This document shows positions 8,768-17,954 of a stretch of 64,000 bases of DNA, in pieces. Origin of the DNA: Gammaproteobacteria bacterium (GTDB taxonomy: Bacteria > Pseudomonadota > Gammaproteobacteria > HK1); the NCBI GenBank assembly GCA_022826505.1, contig JAJDUQ010000009.1, positions 1 to 64,000 of the forward strand. Direction: 5' to 3'. The notes under the pieces are model-generated. The model was not told the DNA's origin, made no database searches, and saw only the letters and a list, made by a program, of their open reading frames with translations. The position numbers and the translations under genes are program-made. How positions within the stretch are numbered: position 1 is the stretch's first letter; each line of letters opens with the position of its first letter.

Positions 8768-9700
8768 ATGCTCCTCGTACTCCTTTTTGGACTCGGTCTC
8801 GTGACCGGCCGCGCGCTCGAAATTCAGGGACACCGCGGCGCCCGCGGGCTGCTTCCCGAGAACACGATTCCGGCGTTCGAGCGCGCGATCGAGCTCGGCG
8901 TCGACGTGCTGGAGCTCGATCTCGGCATGACCCGGGACGGTGTCCCCGTCGTGTATCACGACCGGGCCCTCGATCCGGATCGCACCCGGGACGCGGCCGG
9001 CGCGTGGCTCGCGCCGCCGGCGCCGTTTGTCAACACCCTGGATCTGGCCGCGCTGTCCGAATTCGACGTTGGCAGGGTGGCACCGGGCAGCAAGATCGCG
9101 AGGCGGTTTCCCGCACAGGTCCCGCGCGACGGCACACGCATTCCGACGCTGGCGGAGGTGCTGGCCCTGGGGAAACGTTCCGGGGCGAATGGAGTTCGCT
9201 TCAATATCGAGACCAAGGTGACTCCCCTGGCGCCGGAGGAAACGGCGAGGCCGGAGGAGTTCGCGCGAGCGGTGGTCGGGGTGCTGCGCGCCGAGGGAAT
9301 GATCGACCGGGCCGACCTCCAGTCATTCGACTGGCGCGTACTCCGTGAAGCCCGCAAGCTCGCGCCCGATCTCTCCACCGTATGCCTCACCGCCGAGCAG
9401 CGCTGGATCGACAACGTCCTCCGCGGCCACCCCGGCGCGTCGCCCTGGACTGCGGGTCTCGACATCGAGACGTTCGACGGTTCGTTGCCTCGGATGGTGG
9501 AGGCGGCGGGGTGTGCCGTCTGGTCTCCGTACTATCGCGAGGTGACGGCGGCGGCGCTGACCGAGGCCCATGCGCTCGGCCTGAGGGTGGTGGTGTGGAC
9601 GGTGAACGAGGCCGACGAGATGCTGGCTCTGGCCAGGCTCGGAGTCGACGGAATCATCACCGACTACCCGGACCGCGCGCTGGAGGCTCTCCGACCCTGA
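8768..9700 (+). CDS. Glycerophosphodiester phosphodiesterase (GDPD family, secreted)
   Basis: About 310 residues from the ATG at 8768, which begins a short signal peptide (MLLVLLFGLGLVTGRA). The mature protein starts with the GDPD hallmark QGHRGARGLLPENT, followed by VLELDLGMTRDGVPVVYHD (metal ligands and catalytic histidines), and ends with VVWTVNEADEM and GVDGIITDYPD. It hydrolyses glycerophosphodiesters to an alcohol and glycerol-3-phosphate, here probably in the periplasm. This fits the UgpB/UgpC-like uptake genes at the left end. A longer start at 8657 is open but would place a hydrophilic stretch before the signal. Confidence 0.88.
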   Translation: MLLVLLFGLGLVTGRALEIQGHRGARGLLPENTIPAFERAIELGVDVLELDLGMTRDGVPVVYHDRALDPDRTRDAAGAWLAPPAPFVNTLDLAALSEFDVGRVAPGSKIARRFPAQVPRDGTRIPTLAEVLALGKRSGANGVRFNIETKVTPLAPEETARPEEFARAVVGVLRAEGMIDRADLQSFDWRVLREARKLAPDLSTVCLTAEQRWIDNVLRGHPGASPWTAGLDIETFDGSLPRMVEAAGCAVWSPYYREVTAAALTEAHALGLRVVVWTVNEADEMLALARLGVDGIITDYPDRALEALRP

Positions 9701-9902
9701 CGTGCACGAGAGTGGCGGAGGTCGGTCCGCGCGGATTGCCAGCGGCGACGTGCTCCGCATCAGTGCGCATCCGGCAAAGCGGACCATCGAACTCACCCCA
9801 CGGATGTGAAAATAGCTATTCGCCGACGCCCCCTTGCGCACCGACCTCGGCCCGCACCACCACGATTCGCCATCACACTGAACGCCGTCCCGCAACCACG
9901 GC

Positions 9903-10442
9903 CTACGTTGCCCGCTTACGGTGCACTGTCCACGGGACGCCGAGCCACGGAGTGTGCAGATCCAAGACGACCGGGTGGGCGTCGATGGATTTCAACGAAG
10001 ACTTGCTGCGCAGCTTCGACGTCACATCGGCAGGATTGAACGGCTGCGGCCAAAGTCGAGAAGGCAACTTCGGCTGTTCGAGATGCAACGCGACTCTCCA
10101 ACGTCGCCTTGCCAACGCCCGCCGCGCGATCTTCCGTTCGCATTCATCGTTGGCAGTCGCGTTCGCCGCCGCCAGGCCAGCCAGCGTGTCGCGTACTTTG
10201 CTCGCCACTTCATCTCCGAGGTCGATCAGATTCGGCTTTGGCTCCGTCTGCTGCCATTGTCGGTAGTCCGTGACTTCAATCAGCCAAGCCGCATCGTCAT
10301 CGATGCAGAGGATATCCACCGCCTTCGAACCGCCTGCGACGGAATGGAACTGGTTGCGATAGAAGGACCACCTGTCGTACTTGCTGACTTCGCATCGATC
10401 CGGAAACGAGAACGTCAGAGCGCCCTCCGTAACCAGGGTCAC
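9903..10442 (-). CDS. Small partner of AAA ATPase, PD-(D/E)XK-like
   Basis: A 179-residue protein of no named function. Residues 40-61 (core VDILCIDDD, then WLIEVTDYR) have the spacing of a PD-(D/E)XK nuclease core: D43, a beta-hairpin, then E56-V57-T58, with threonine where the catalytic lysine is normal. The middle is a helical, charged segment (SKVRDTLAGLAAANATANDE) and the C-terminus holds a hydrophobic VALHLEQPK strand. Its start codon overlaps the stop of the AAA ATPase gene by four bases, so the two are almost certainly made together. Such ATPase plus small-protein pairs are frequent in phage-defence loci; the nuclease call is an inference from one motif. Confidence 0.6.
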   Translation of the reverse strand: MTLVTEGALTFSFPDRCEVSKYDRWSFYRNQFHSVAGGSKAVDILCIDDDAAWLIEVTDYRQWQQTEPKPNLIDLGDEVASKVRDTLAGLAAANATANDECERKIARRALARRRWRVALHLEQPKLPSRLWPQPFNPADVTSKLRSKSSLKSIDAHPVVLDLHTPWLGVPWTVHRKRAT

Positions 10443-11491
10443 TGCATGTACTCCTTCATGAAGCGATCAGACTGCAACAACTCCTCGTCCAGCAATATCA
10501 GCGGATCTACGCCGCTCACGTCATCGGCTTGAGAAATTTCTACTCCTTCATCACCACGCCACAGCGCAAAATAACGCTGCTCGACCTTCTTGAATTTACT
10601 CTTGTGGAGGATTTCGAGCTCTCTCAACAGAAAGAGGCTGTGGGTTGCCACGACCACTTGAACTCCCGCGGAACAGATGCGAAGAAGCGCGCTCGCGACT
10701 TCACGAATCAGTCTCGGGTTGAGGTTCGACTCGGGTTCGTCCCAGAAGAGGCAGCCCTTGTCGAGCAATGAGCCCGTGGCGATCAACCGTGCCAGCATGG
10801 CGAGCTTGCGCCAACCCTCCGCGACCAAGTGCATTTCCATGTTGCCGGCGTTGGTCGGACTCAGATAGAAACGGCCGTTTCTCTCCAGAACTACGCGGCC
10901 GCCGAGTTGCTCTTCAAGGGGCTCGAGCAGTCGTGCGACATCGGTCGCTCGTGGTCCCTTGAGCGTCGGCGCGCCGAGCAACACACAGGTGTCCCGCCAC
11001 GTCTCGTCGAATTCGAGGTGGTGCGTCTCATACAAGGAAACGAACCCTGGGTAAATCGTCAGCAGCTCGCGGGTAGGCAGGAACACCGGCCAGTCGTCGC
11101 GCCATCGAGACAGGCTGCGGTCGATGATGACCTCGGATATGTTCTGCGAAGCGAAGTTGAACGCGATCGAGGCCCTTGGCCTGCGGAATTCCAGCTTCAC
11201 TTCACATCGGCTCCGGCCCTTCTGCCGGCGTGCCAAACGGCCTATGCGGTCCTCCGGACGAAACACATTGACGACTTTCTCTGCGATTCGCGTCTGTAGC
11301 AGGGTCTTGGTGGGGCGGCCGAATCGTGTCCTGCCCTCGTTGGCACTCATCGACATGACGGCATACGGGAGCTTGAGGAGGTGCGTCTTTCCCGTCCCGT
11401 TCTCGCCCACTATTACGTTGAGGCCCTTGGCGAAGTGCAAGTCGGCCTCCGGGAAGACCGTGAAATTCCTCACATTGAGGGATTTGAGCAC
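10439..11491 (-). CDS. AAA family ATPase (SMC/OLD-like, AAA_21 type)
   Basis: A 350-residue ABC-like ATPase of the RecF/SMC/OLD class. Walker A GENGTGKT is at residues 29-36, a signature-like EGWRKLAMLARL at 225-236, Walker B CLFWDEPESN at 247-256 and the switch histidine in ATHSLFLL at 282-289. There is no long coiled coil and no TOPRIM domain in this chain. It overlaps the downstream gene by four bases (ATGA). ATPases of this form usually act as sensors or DNA-translocation modules for a partner nuclease or toxin; a defence role is plausible but unproven. Confidence 0.8.
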   Translation of the reverse strand: MLKSLNVRNFTVFPEADLHFAKGLNVIVGENGTGKTHLLKLPYAVMSMSANEGRTRFGRPTKTLLQTRIAEKVVNVFRPEDRIGRLARRQKGRSRCEVKLEFRRPRASIAFNFASQNISEVIIDRSLSRWRDDWPVFLPTRELLTIYPGFVSLYETHHLEFDETWRDTCVLLGAPTLKGPRATDVARLLEPLEEQLGGRVVLERNGRFYLSPTNAGNMEMHLVAEGWRKLAMLARLIATGSLLDKGCLFWDEPESNLNPRLIREVASALLRICSAGVQVVVATHSLFLLRELEILHKSKFKKVEQRYFALWRGDEGVEISQADDVSGVDPLILLDEELLQSDRFMKEYMQ

Positions 11492-11614
11492 TGTCTCCCC
11501 CTACCTCGACACTCGGGAACGCGGACATTGTATGCCAGAAGACGAACAGCAGCGGGGTGGGGAGATGCGGGACGATTCGCGCCAACACTCAGCACTTCAA
11601 CCAACACCCCTGCG

Positions 11615-12697
11615 CTACGCCATCGCCTCCCCCAACCACTCGTACAGCGCCCGAATCGAGTGCTCGCTGTTCACTCCCCCCGCGGGGTCGATGACCAGGG
11701 GCGCAGGTCGGTAGCCGCCGCTCTCCAGACCCCGCTGCACCGATTCCACCAGCCGCACATCCTCCGCCACCGTGGTGCGGAGATCCTGCTCCGCAAGCGA
11801 CTCGATGACCTCCGGCTCCACGCCGTCGGCCGCGAACCACTGCCGAACGACGCGCGTAGTCCGGTGATCGACCGCCTGCCAGATGTAGGTGTTCAGGACG
11901 TTGCCCGGATAGACTTGAAACGAGAACGTCGGCCACAGGAACCAGGAGGTGTAGTCGAGCGCATGCGGATGGGAGTCGGGATCGACGCGATAGGTCAGCG
12001 ATTCCACCGGCACCGACTTCGTCACGTGGCGCAGCACCCGGCCGTGCGGGATGATGTCGTAGCTGTCGGCCTCGACCACGCCGTTCGAGAATGTCGGATG
12101 GTTCAGCCGGCAGTGGTAGCACTCGCTGTAGTTCTCGACCGACACCTTCCAGTTGCAGCGCTCCACCACCTCGCGCGCGCACACCAGGCGCAGGCGCTAC
12201 GGGTCCGGCAGGTACTCGGCGAGGGCGTCCGCGATGCCGGGATACCAGTGCTCCATCGGCTCGGCATCCGGGTCGAGGTTGACGAACACGAACCCGCCAA
12301 CGAGTTCGCTCCGCACCGGGGTGAGGCAGATCGCCGACGGATCGAATCCGGGCGTGCTGTCGGCGCCCGGAGCGGCACGAAGTCGGCCGTCGAGCTCGTA
12401 GGTCCAGGCGTGGTACGGGCACACCAGGACCCGCTTGTGGCCGCTTCCTTCCACGAGCTGGTGGGCGCGGTGACAGCAGGCGTTGTAGAAGGCGCGAACG
12501 ACGCCCTCGCGGTCCTTCACGCAGAAGAGACCGCGCCCGTGGAGATCGAGGGCGAAGTAGTTACCGGGACGCTCCAGTTGCGAGACGTGTCCCGCGAACT
12601 GCCAAGTGCGACGGAAGACGCGTTCCCGCTCCCGCTCGAACAGGGCCGGATCGGTGTAATGCGCGGCGTCGAGGGCGTGTACCGGATTCGTACTCAT
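11615..12697 (-). pseudogene. Rieske [2Fe-2S] ring-hydroxylating oxygenase alpha subunit with in-frame amber codon
   Basis: Read through a TAG at 12197-12199, this is one 360-codon Rieske non-haem oxygenase. The N-terminal part carries the cluster ligands C74-x-H76 and C93-x2-H96 (CCHRAHQ and CPYHAWTY). The part after the stop carries the mononuclear iron site ECYHCRLNH (E-x2-H-x4-H). Both parts are in the same frame and the four codons between the TAG and the next possible GTG start (12184) continue the family sequence, so a single base change or sequencing error explains the break. Homologues of this shape oxidise quaternary amines or aromatic acids. If the TAG is real, neither half can work alone. 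Confidence 0.85.
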
Positions 12698-12978
12698 GGC
12701 CTCGCACCTCCCGGGCGTCGGCAGCCGGAAACGCGCGAAGCGTAATCCGCTCCCTCCGGTTGCGTCGAGAGAATTTTCGCTGCGAAATTCGCCCTGCGGA
12801 CGTGGCGTTCAGGCTCCGTCGTCCCATGGACCGAAATTGCCTCGACCCGATGCGACACAACGCTGAGTCACGGGACGCGGAAGACCTCCGTTCCATGCGC
12901 GGCCCGCCCTGCCCCACTCATCGGCGGATCTCCCCGCGGCAACGCCTCGGATGCTCTCCCGTCAGCAGGCCCGCTCGG

Positions 12979-14040
12979 TCAGGCCAGAAGACCCGTCACC
13001 ACCCTGTCCGCGAAGGCCCGCGTTCCGAGAGGACCACCGAGGTCGGCGGTCCGCGTTTCCGGCGCGGCAAGCAACGTCTCGACGGTACGTTCGAGCGTCC
13101 GCGAGGCTTCCACCAATGCGCGGTTCTGCTCCCGCTCTCCCTTCCAGGCCAGCAGTTGCGCGGTCGAGAACAGGAGCGCGGCCGGATTGGCGATGTCGCG
13201 GCCGGCGATGTCCGGGGCGCTGCCGTGCGCGGCCTGGGCCACCGCCACGTTGTCGCCCGCGTTGATCGAGCCACCGAGACCGAGGCCGCCGGAGAGCTCT
13301 GCTGCGAGATTCGACAGGATGTCGCCGAACATGTTCGTGCACAGCAGCACGTCGAAACGTCCCGGCTCGCGTACGAGCAATGCGGCCGCCGCATCGACGT
13401 GCACGTCGTCGACCTCGACGTCGGGCCATTCCGCGGCGACACCGTAGGCGGTGCGTTCGAAGAGCCCATCCGTGTGCTTCAGCACGTTCGACTTGTGCAC
13501 GACGGTCACCTTGCGTCGCCGGTTGCGGGCGGCGGCGAAGGCGGCACGGGCAATCCGTTCGGAGCCTCGACGGGTGATCTTTCGCACCGCCAGGGCGACA
13601 TCCTCGGTCGCCATGAACTCGCCGGTCCCCGCATGCATGTTCCGGTCGGCGTAGAAGCCCTCCGTGTTCTCCCTCGCGACGAGCAGATCCATGCCCGACG
13701 CGAGCGCCGGAACGCCGGGCAGTACACGGCTCGGGCGCATGTTGGCGTAGAGATCGAACCGTATGCGCATCGTGGCGCTCGGGTTGACGCCGCCCTCGGT
13801 CGGCGGGGGATATGCGGCGGAATCGACCGGGCCGAGAATGGTCATGTCCGCGGCGCGCACGGCCTCCTCCGCCGCATCCGGCCATGTCGTTCCGTCGTGT
13901 TCGAGCGCCGCCAGCCCGACGCGGCATTCCGACAGGCGGAGGCCCAGCGCAAACTGCGTGTTCAACGCCTCCAGGGCCTGGCGCACCGCCGTCGAGATTT
14001 CGGGCCCGATACCGTCGCCCGGCAGAATCAGGACGTGCAT
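12979..14040 (-). CDS. Isocitrate/isopropylmalate dehydrogenase family protein
   Basis: A 353-residue beta-decarboxylating dehydrogenase beginning MHVLILPGDGIGPEI. Substrate and metal motifs are present: RFDLYANMRPSR, the ENTEGFYAD loop, VHKSNVLKHTDGLF, and NMFGDILSNLAAEL with metal-binding aspartates, then GSINAGDNVAVAQAAHGSAPDIAG. This family includes isopropylmalate, homoisocitrate and tartrate dehydrogenases; the absence of Leu-pathway neighbours favours a catabolic 2-hydroxyacid role. I use the ATG at 14040, since the fold starts there; an upstream ATG at 14118 would add a non-conserved basic leader. Confidence 0.85.
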   Translation of the reverse strand: MHVLILPGDGIGPEISTAVRQALEALNTQFALGLRLSECRVGLAALEHDGTTWPDAAEEAVRAADMTILGPVDSAAYPPPTEGGVNPSATMRIRFDLYANMRPSRVLPGVPALASGMDLLVARENTEGFYADRNMHAGTGEFMATEDVALAVRKITRRGSERIARAAFAAARNRRRKVTVVHKSNVLKHTDGLFERTAYGVAAEWPDVEVDDVHVDAAAALLVREPGRFDVLLCTNMFGDILSNLAAELSGGLGLGGSINAGDNVAVAQAAHGSAPDIAGRDIANPAALLFSTAQLLAWKGEREQNRALVEASRTLERTVETLLAAPETRTADLGGPLGTRAFADRVVTGLLA

Positions 14041-14495
14041 GGAAACATCCCCTCCCGTTCGATTTGACCGTCGTTCCGGCTCGTCCGGGCCACCTTTCCC
14101 GATCGCCGCTTCCCCCACCCGGCGGCCATGCGATCCGACCGGGAGCGAGGCCCCTCACCATGTCGTCGAGCCGGTGGTGGAGACCCATGCCACCGGCCGG
14201 GGTGAACTCGAGCACCGGTCCGACTCCGACGCGAACCTACATCAAGGCGCGCCAAACGGACATAATCCGCGAGGATGACCAGCCGCAACACCTCGCCGAC
14301 TCACGGCTGCGCACGCGGATTCGACCGCATTCGCTTCGTTGAACACGGCCAAGGTGCTCGACGTACCGTCAAGTACGCCTGCCCGCCTTGGCTCGCGCTC
14401 GCCTTGCGAATCCAGCCATCTCCGCGCCCTTGATTCGCAAGTCGGTGAGATATTGCGGCCACCGTCCGTTCACACCACAAGGGAGAACCGGTTCC
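14041..14495. other. Divergent intergenic region
   Basis: 455 bases between the minus-strand dehydrogenase and the plus-strand decarboxylase. No gene is recognised. It includes a short hairpin CGTAC-CGTCAA-GTACG around 14365-14380 and a GCTCGCGCTCGC segment near 14393. Promoters for both directions are expected here, but no convincing -10/-35 pair stands out. Confidence 0.4.
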
Positions 14496-14879
14496 ATGGA
14501 CAAAGAACGCTACGAGACCGGACTGAGAGTACGCTCGGAAGTACTGGGAGAGGACTACGTCAACAAGGCGATACAGGGAGCGACGGACTTCAATCGCGAA
14601 TTTCAGAGCCTCGTCACCGAGTACTGCTGGGGCGAGATTTGGGGAAGCCCCCATCTCGACCGCAAGCAGCGCAGCATCCTGAATCTGGGGATGCTCGCCG
14701 CGCTTGGGCGCAGCCACGAGTTCGAGCTCCACTTCCGCGGCGCCATCCGCAACGGCGTCACCCGCGACGAGCTGAAGGACGTACTGCACCAGATCGCCGT
14801 CTACTGCGGCGTCCCGGCCGGAGTCGAGAGCTTCCGGATCGCACGCCGGGTACTCGACGAACTGGACAGCGGCGACTGA
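14496..14879 (+). CDS. Carboxymuconolactone decarboxylase family protein (PcaC-like)
   Basis: A 127-residue protein. The start at 14496 has an AAGGGAGA ribosome site and gives the typical N-terminus MDKERYETGLRVRSEVLGEDYV of 4-carboxymuconolactone decarboxylases. The conserved core LDRKQRSILNLGMLAALGR, then HFRGAIRNGVTRDELKDV, and C-terminal CGVPAGVESFRIA follow. There is no AhpD-type CxxC. In the protocatechuate branch PcaC removes CO2 from gamma-carboxymuconolactone, but the other pca genes are absent here, so the substrate may be a related lactone or dicarboxylate. Confidence 0.85.
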   Translation: MDKERYETGLRVRSEVLGEDYVNKAIQGATDFNREFQSLVTEYCWGEIWGSPHLDRKQRSILNLGMLAALGRSHEFELHFRGAIRNGVTRDELKDVLHQIAVYCGVPAGVESFRIARRVLDELDSGD

Positions 14880-14947
14880 GTCCAATTTGGTCCGGTAGCC
14901 CGGACCGGCTTCCGGCGGCTCGCGTGGAATGGCGACGGAGCGACAGC

Positions 14948-15832
14948 ATGGCATTGAATGAGATCGGATTCGTCGGCCTCGGCAACATGGGTCGGCCGAT
15001 GGCGACGAACCTCGTGAAGTCGGGGCTGGATGTCGTGGTACACGACGCGGCGGGCACCCAGGCACGGGCACCGAAGGGAGCGCGGCTCGCCGCGTCGGTC
15101 GCTGCGCTCGCCGGCCGAGTCGCGGCGATTCACGCATGCGTACCTGACGGCCGGGCGTCGGAGTCGATTGCGCGCGAAATCGCCGGGGTCTCCGAGCGGA
15201 CGACCCGGCTCGTCGTCGATCACTCGACCATCGGAGCCGAGGCCGCGCTCCGCGTGCACGACCTGCTCGCGGCGCACAGCATCGAGTACGTGGATGCGCC
15301 GATTTCGGGCGGCGTGAGCGGCGCGGTCAACGCGACCCTCGCAATCATGTACTCGGGCTCGGAATCGACGTTCGAGAAGCTGCGGCCCGCGTTCGAAGCC
15401 ATGGCCGGCAACGTGTTCCACGTAGGGAGCAACGCGGGTCAGGGTCAGGCGATGAAGGTGCTCAACAACTTCCTTTCCGGCACCGCGATGGCGGCCACCG
15501 CCGAGGCGGTCGCCTTCGGAGTGCGTCAGGGTCTCGACATGAAGATGATTCTCGACGTGGTGAACGCATCGAGTGGTCGCAATACCGCGACCGCCGACAA
15601 GTTCCCCAATCGCATCCTGACCGGCACCTGGGATGCCGGCTTCTCGAGCACCCAGCTCAACAAGGACCTCGGTCTCTACCGGGAGGCGGTCGAGGCGATC
15701 GGCGCCGCTGACCCCGTCAGTCCGGCGGTGATCGACGTCTGGCGGCACCTCGAAGCGCACGAGCCGAATGCGGACATCACCCGCGTCTACCCGTTCGTGC
15801 GGGATTCGCTCCAGGGTCCCGAGGAGGACTGA
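14948..15832 (+). CDS. NAD(P)-dependent 3-hydroxyisobutyrate-type dehydrogenase
   Basis: A 294-residue beta-hydroxyacid dehydrogenase. The Rossmann motif GLGNMG is at the N-terminus, the substrate loop DAPISGGVSGA near residue 120 and the catalytic lysine in QAMKVLNNFLSG near residue 173. The family covers 3-hydroxyisobutyrate dehydrogenase, tartronate semialdehyde reductase and glyoxylate/succinic semialdehyde reductases. It lies 68 bases after the decarboxylase gene on the same strand, so the two may share a transcript. Confidence 0.88.
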   Translation: MALNEIGFVGLGNMGRPMATNLVKSGLDVVVHDAAGTQARAPKGARLAASVAALAGRVAAIHACVPDGRASESIAREIAGVSERTTRLVVDHSTIGAEAALRVHDLLAAHSIEYVDAPISGGVSGAVNATLAIMYSGSESTFEKLRPAFEAMAGNVFHVGSNAGQGQAMKVLNNFLSGTAMAATAEAVAFGVRQGLDMKMILDVVNASSGRNTATADKFPNRILTGTWDAGFSSTQLNKDLGLYREAVEAIGAADPVSPAVIDVWRHLEAHEPNADITRVYPFVRDSLQGPEED

Positions 15833-15849
15833 TCGGTCATCGGTGATCC

Positions 15850-16590
15850 TCAGCGCATGAGCCAGTTGCCGGCGGCCTGAATCGGAAACGGATCGCCCGG
15901 CACGCCGACCCAGACCGCGAGCGCTTCGCGCGGCGCCGGGTTCGATGCGGCGGGGACCTCCCCCGACACCTCGAATGCCCCATCGACACCGTTCATGCGG
16001 TGGCGATTCCAACCGAGCACCACGAATCCGTGTTCGAGGGTCCGGCCATCGTTCTCGCCCGCGCGCACCTCGGTGACGAGATCGAAGCCGAGCCGCGCCA
16101 CGTGCAGCTCGATCGACTTGCGAATTTCGACGGTCGGTTCGAACCGCGCTTCAAACCGGCCGTCGCGCACATCCACCGAGATCGATCCGACGTCGACCGC
16201 CTTCTGCGGCTTGAGCGTCGGATCCCGGAACCAGCCCCGCCACTCCCGGCCACCAACCACGAAACCGGGGGTGTAGACGCCTCGGATCCGTCCGACCTCG
16301 CGGTACGTCCGCTGGCGCTTGGAGTGCTCGCGGGCGGCAAATCGATCCGGCCAGCCGATGTAGTCCCAGTAGTCCACATGGAACGCGACGGGGACGACCC
16401 GACTCCAGAGGTCCGAGCGGGCCTCGGTTTCATTCAGCCACTTCTCCGCCGGCGGGCAACTGCTGCACCCCTCGGAGGTGAACAGCTCGACGAGGGTGAC
16501 CCGGGAGACGGGTCCCTGGATGTCGGCGTTCTGGGCCAATCCGGAGACCGGTATCGCGAGGAAGAGGGAAACGACAAGGGAACGAAGCAT
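15850..16590 (-). CDS. DUF1223 secreted thioredoxin-like protein
   Basis: A 246-residue exported protein with signal peptide MLRSLVVSLFLAIPVSGLAQ. The mature part begins with the DUF1223 hallmark VELFTSEGCSSCPPAEKWL, whose CSSC is a thioredoxin-like pair, followed by VAFHVDYWDYIGWPD and YTPGFVVGG. The ATG at 16590 has GGAG six bases upstream, so it is preferred over the ATG at 16602. It converges on the dehydrogenase gene with a 17-base gap. The role is probably periplasmic redox, but the family has no established substrate. Confidence 0.82.
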   Translation of the reverse strand: MLRSLVVSLFLAIPVSGLAQNADIQGPVSRVTLVELFTSEGCSSCPPAEKWLNETEARSDLWSRVVPVAFHVDYWDYIGWPDRFAAREHSKRQRTYREVGRIRGVYTPGFVVGGREWRGWFRDPTLKPQKAVDVGSISVDVRDGRFEARFEPTVEIRKSIELHVARLGFDLVTEVRAGENDGRTLEHGFVVLGWNRHRMNGVDGAFEVSGEVPAASNPAPREALAVWVGVPGDPFPIQAAGNWLMR

Positions 16591-16715
16591 GGTTGGCTCC
16601 ATGCGGCTGAAGACGGAAGAATGTTTCAACTGACCCGCGGATGGTCGGCGGGTTCCCTCGCGGTGTCCAGCCCGGAGGACGGCTCGTCGGTCGTGGCCGA
16701 AACGAGGAGCCCGGC

Positions 16716-16976
16716 TCAGCCGATCTTGATGAGCGCGACCGCGAGCCCGACCATGACGCCGACGCCGCCCAGCAGCCGCCACGTCAGCCGGGCTTCGAGG
16801 GCGGCCATGCTCGCCTTGAGCTCGGAGCCCAACAACCCGAGGTCGGCCTTCGTGGCGAGGCTCGGGACGAATTCTTCCGCGAGCGCGTCTGCCATCGCCT
16901 CCGCCTGCTCCGGAGCGACCCCTGCCTCCTTGAGGCGCCGGGCGTAACGCAGGGTGTCGATAATCGAGGCTGCCAC
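16716..16976 (-). CDS. Small coiled-coil membrane-anchored protein (DUF1640-like)
   Basis: An 86-residue protein from a GTG at 16976 that has GGAG eight bases before it. The N-terminal half (IDTLRYARRLKEAGVAPEQA then EAMADALAEEF) matches the DUF1640/CCDC90-like pattern, the middle is a heptad-like coiled coil (KADLGLLGSELKASMAALEA), and the end is one membrane helix, LLGGVGVMVGLAVALIKIG. It is probably a tail-anchored inner-membrane protein of unknown role. Confidence 0.7.
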   Translation of the reverse strand: MAASIIDTLRYARRLKEAGVAPEQAEAMADALAEEFVPSLATKADLGLLGSELKASMAALEARLTWRLLGGVGVMVGLAVALIKIG

Positions 16977-17195
16977 GCGGGTCGCTCCGAATCCGATTTC
17001 GTGTCGCTCGGGTGCGGGAGTCGACACGAATGATAGGCATCGAGTCCTGTCCAGTCCATGCCGTACGCCGGGACCTGGAGGCCGCGGCTTGTACGCCTCG
17101 TTCGACTCTTGGGGCTGGACAGCATTCCCCCGAGCACGGATAGTCGCCGGCTCTCGCGGCAAGGGAGCCGCATCCGAGGGAGCTGGAGACCGAAC

Positions 17196-17942
17196 GTGCG
17201 AGAAGTGATGCTCATTACCGGCGCGAGCCGGGGGATCGGCGCGGCGAGCGCGGTGCTCGCGGCCGAACGAGGGTTCGACGTGGCGATCAGCTACCGGCGG
17301 GACTCCAGTGCCGCGGAGTCGGTCGCCGAGCAGGCGCGGGCCCGAGGTGCTCGTGCGACGACCATTCAGGCCGACATCGCGAGCGAGGACGACGTGGAGC
17401 GCATGTTCGCCACGGTCGATTCGGAGCTCGGGACCCTCGCGGTCCTGGTCAACAACGCGGGCACGCTCGACCTCCAGATGCGGCTCGACGAGATGTCCGC
17501 CGAACGCATCGAACGCACGTTGCGGGTCAACGTCGTCGGCGTGTTCCTGTGTTGCCGCGCCGCGGTGCGACGCATGTCCACACGCTACGGCGGCACCGGC
17601 GGACGCATCGTCAACGTCTCGTCCGCGGCGGCCCGGATGGGCGGCGCGCGCGAGTACGTCGACTACGCGGCATCGAAGGGCGCGGTGGACACGATGACCG
17701 TCGGCCTCGCGAACGAAGTGGCGGAGGAAGGGATCCGCGTCAATGCGGTCCGGCCGGGCATCGTCTACACAGAACTCCATGCGCTCGGCGGCGAGCCGGA
17801 GCGGGTCGACCGGGTCAAGACCGTGGTGCCGATGAAGCGCGGGGGTCAACCCGTCGAGATCGCCCATGCCATCCTGTGGCTCGCCTCGAACGATTCCTCG
17901 TACTGCACCGGCTCGTTCGTGGATGTATCGGGAGGTCGCTGA
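17196..17942 (+). CDS. Short-chain dehydrogenase/reductase (SDR)
   Basis: A 248-residue classical SDR. The cofactor motif GASRGIG is near the N-terminus, NNAG in the middle, the catalytic Ser in VSSAAARMGG and the Y-x3-K in YAASK; the C-terminus ends with the family's GSFVDVSGGR. The GTG at 17196 has GGAGACC upstream; an ATG at 17208 is the alternative. It opens a three-gene plus-strand run with cysQ-like and quinone-reductase genes, the first junction being only 12 bases. The substrate is unknown. Confidence 0.88.
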   Translation: MREVMLITGASRGIGAASAVLAAERGFDVAISYRRDSSAAESVAEQARARGARATTIQADIASEDDVERMFATVDSELGTLAVLVNNAGTLDLQMRLDEMSAERIERTLRVNVVGVFLCCRAAVRRMSTRYGGTGGRIVNVSSAAARMGGAREYVDYAASKGAVDTMTVGLANEVAEEGIRVNAVRPGIVYTELHALGGEPERVDRVKTVVPMKRGGQPVEIAHAILWLASNDSSYCTGSFVDVSGGR

Positions 17943-17954
17943 GTGGAGCGGAAC

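Noticed and set aside
12197..12199. Pyrrolysine as the meaning of the TAG in the Rieske gene
   Set aside because: No pyl genes are visible, the family has no known Pyl site, and the MttB homologue in the same window has no TAG.
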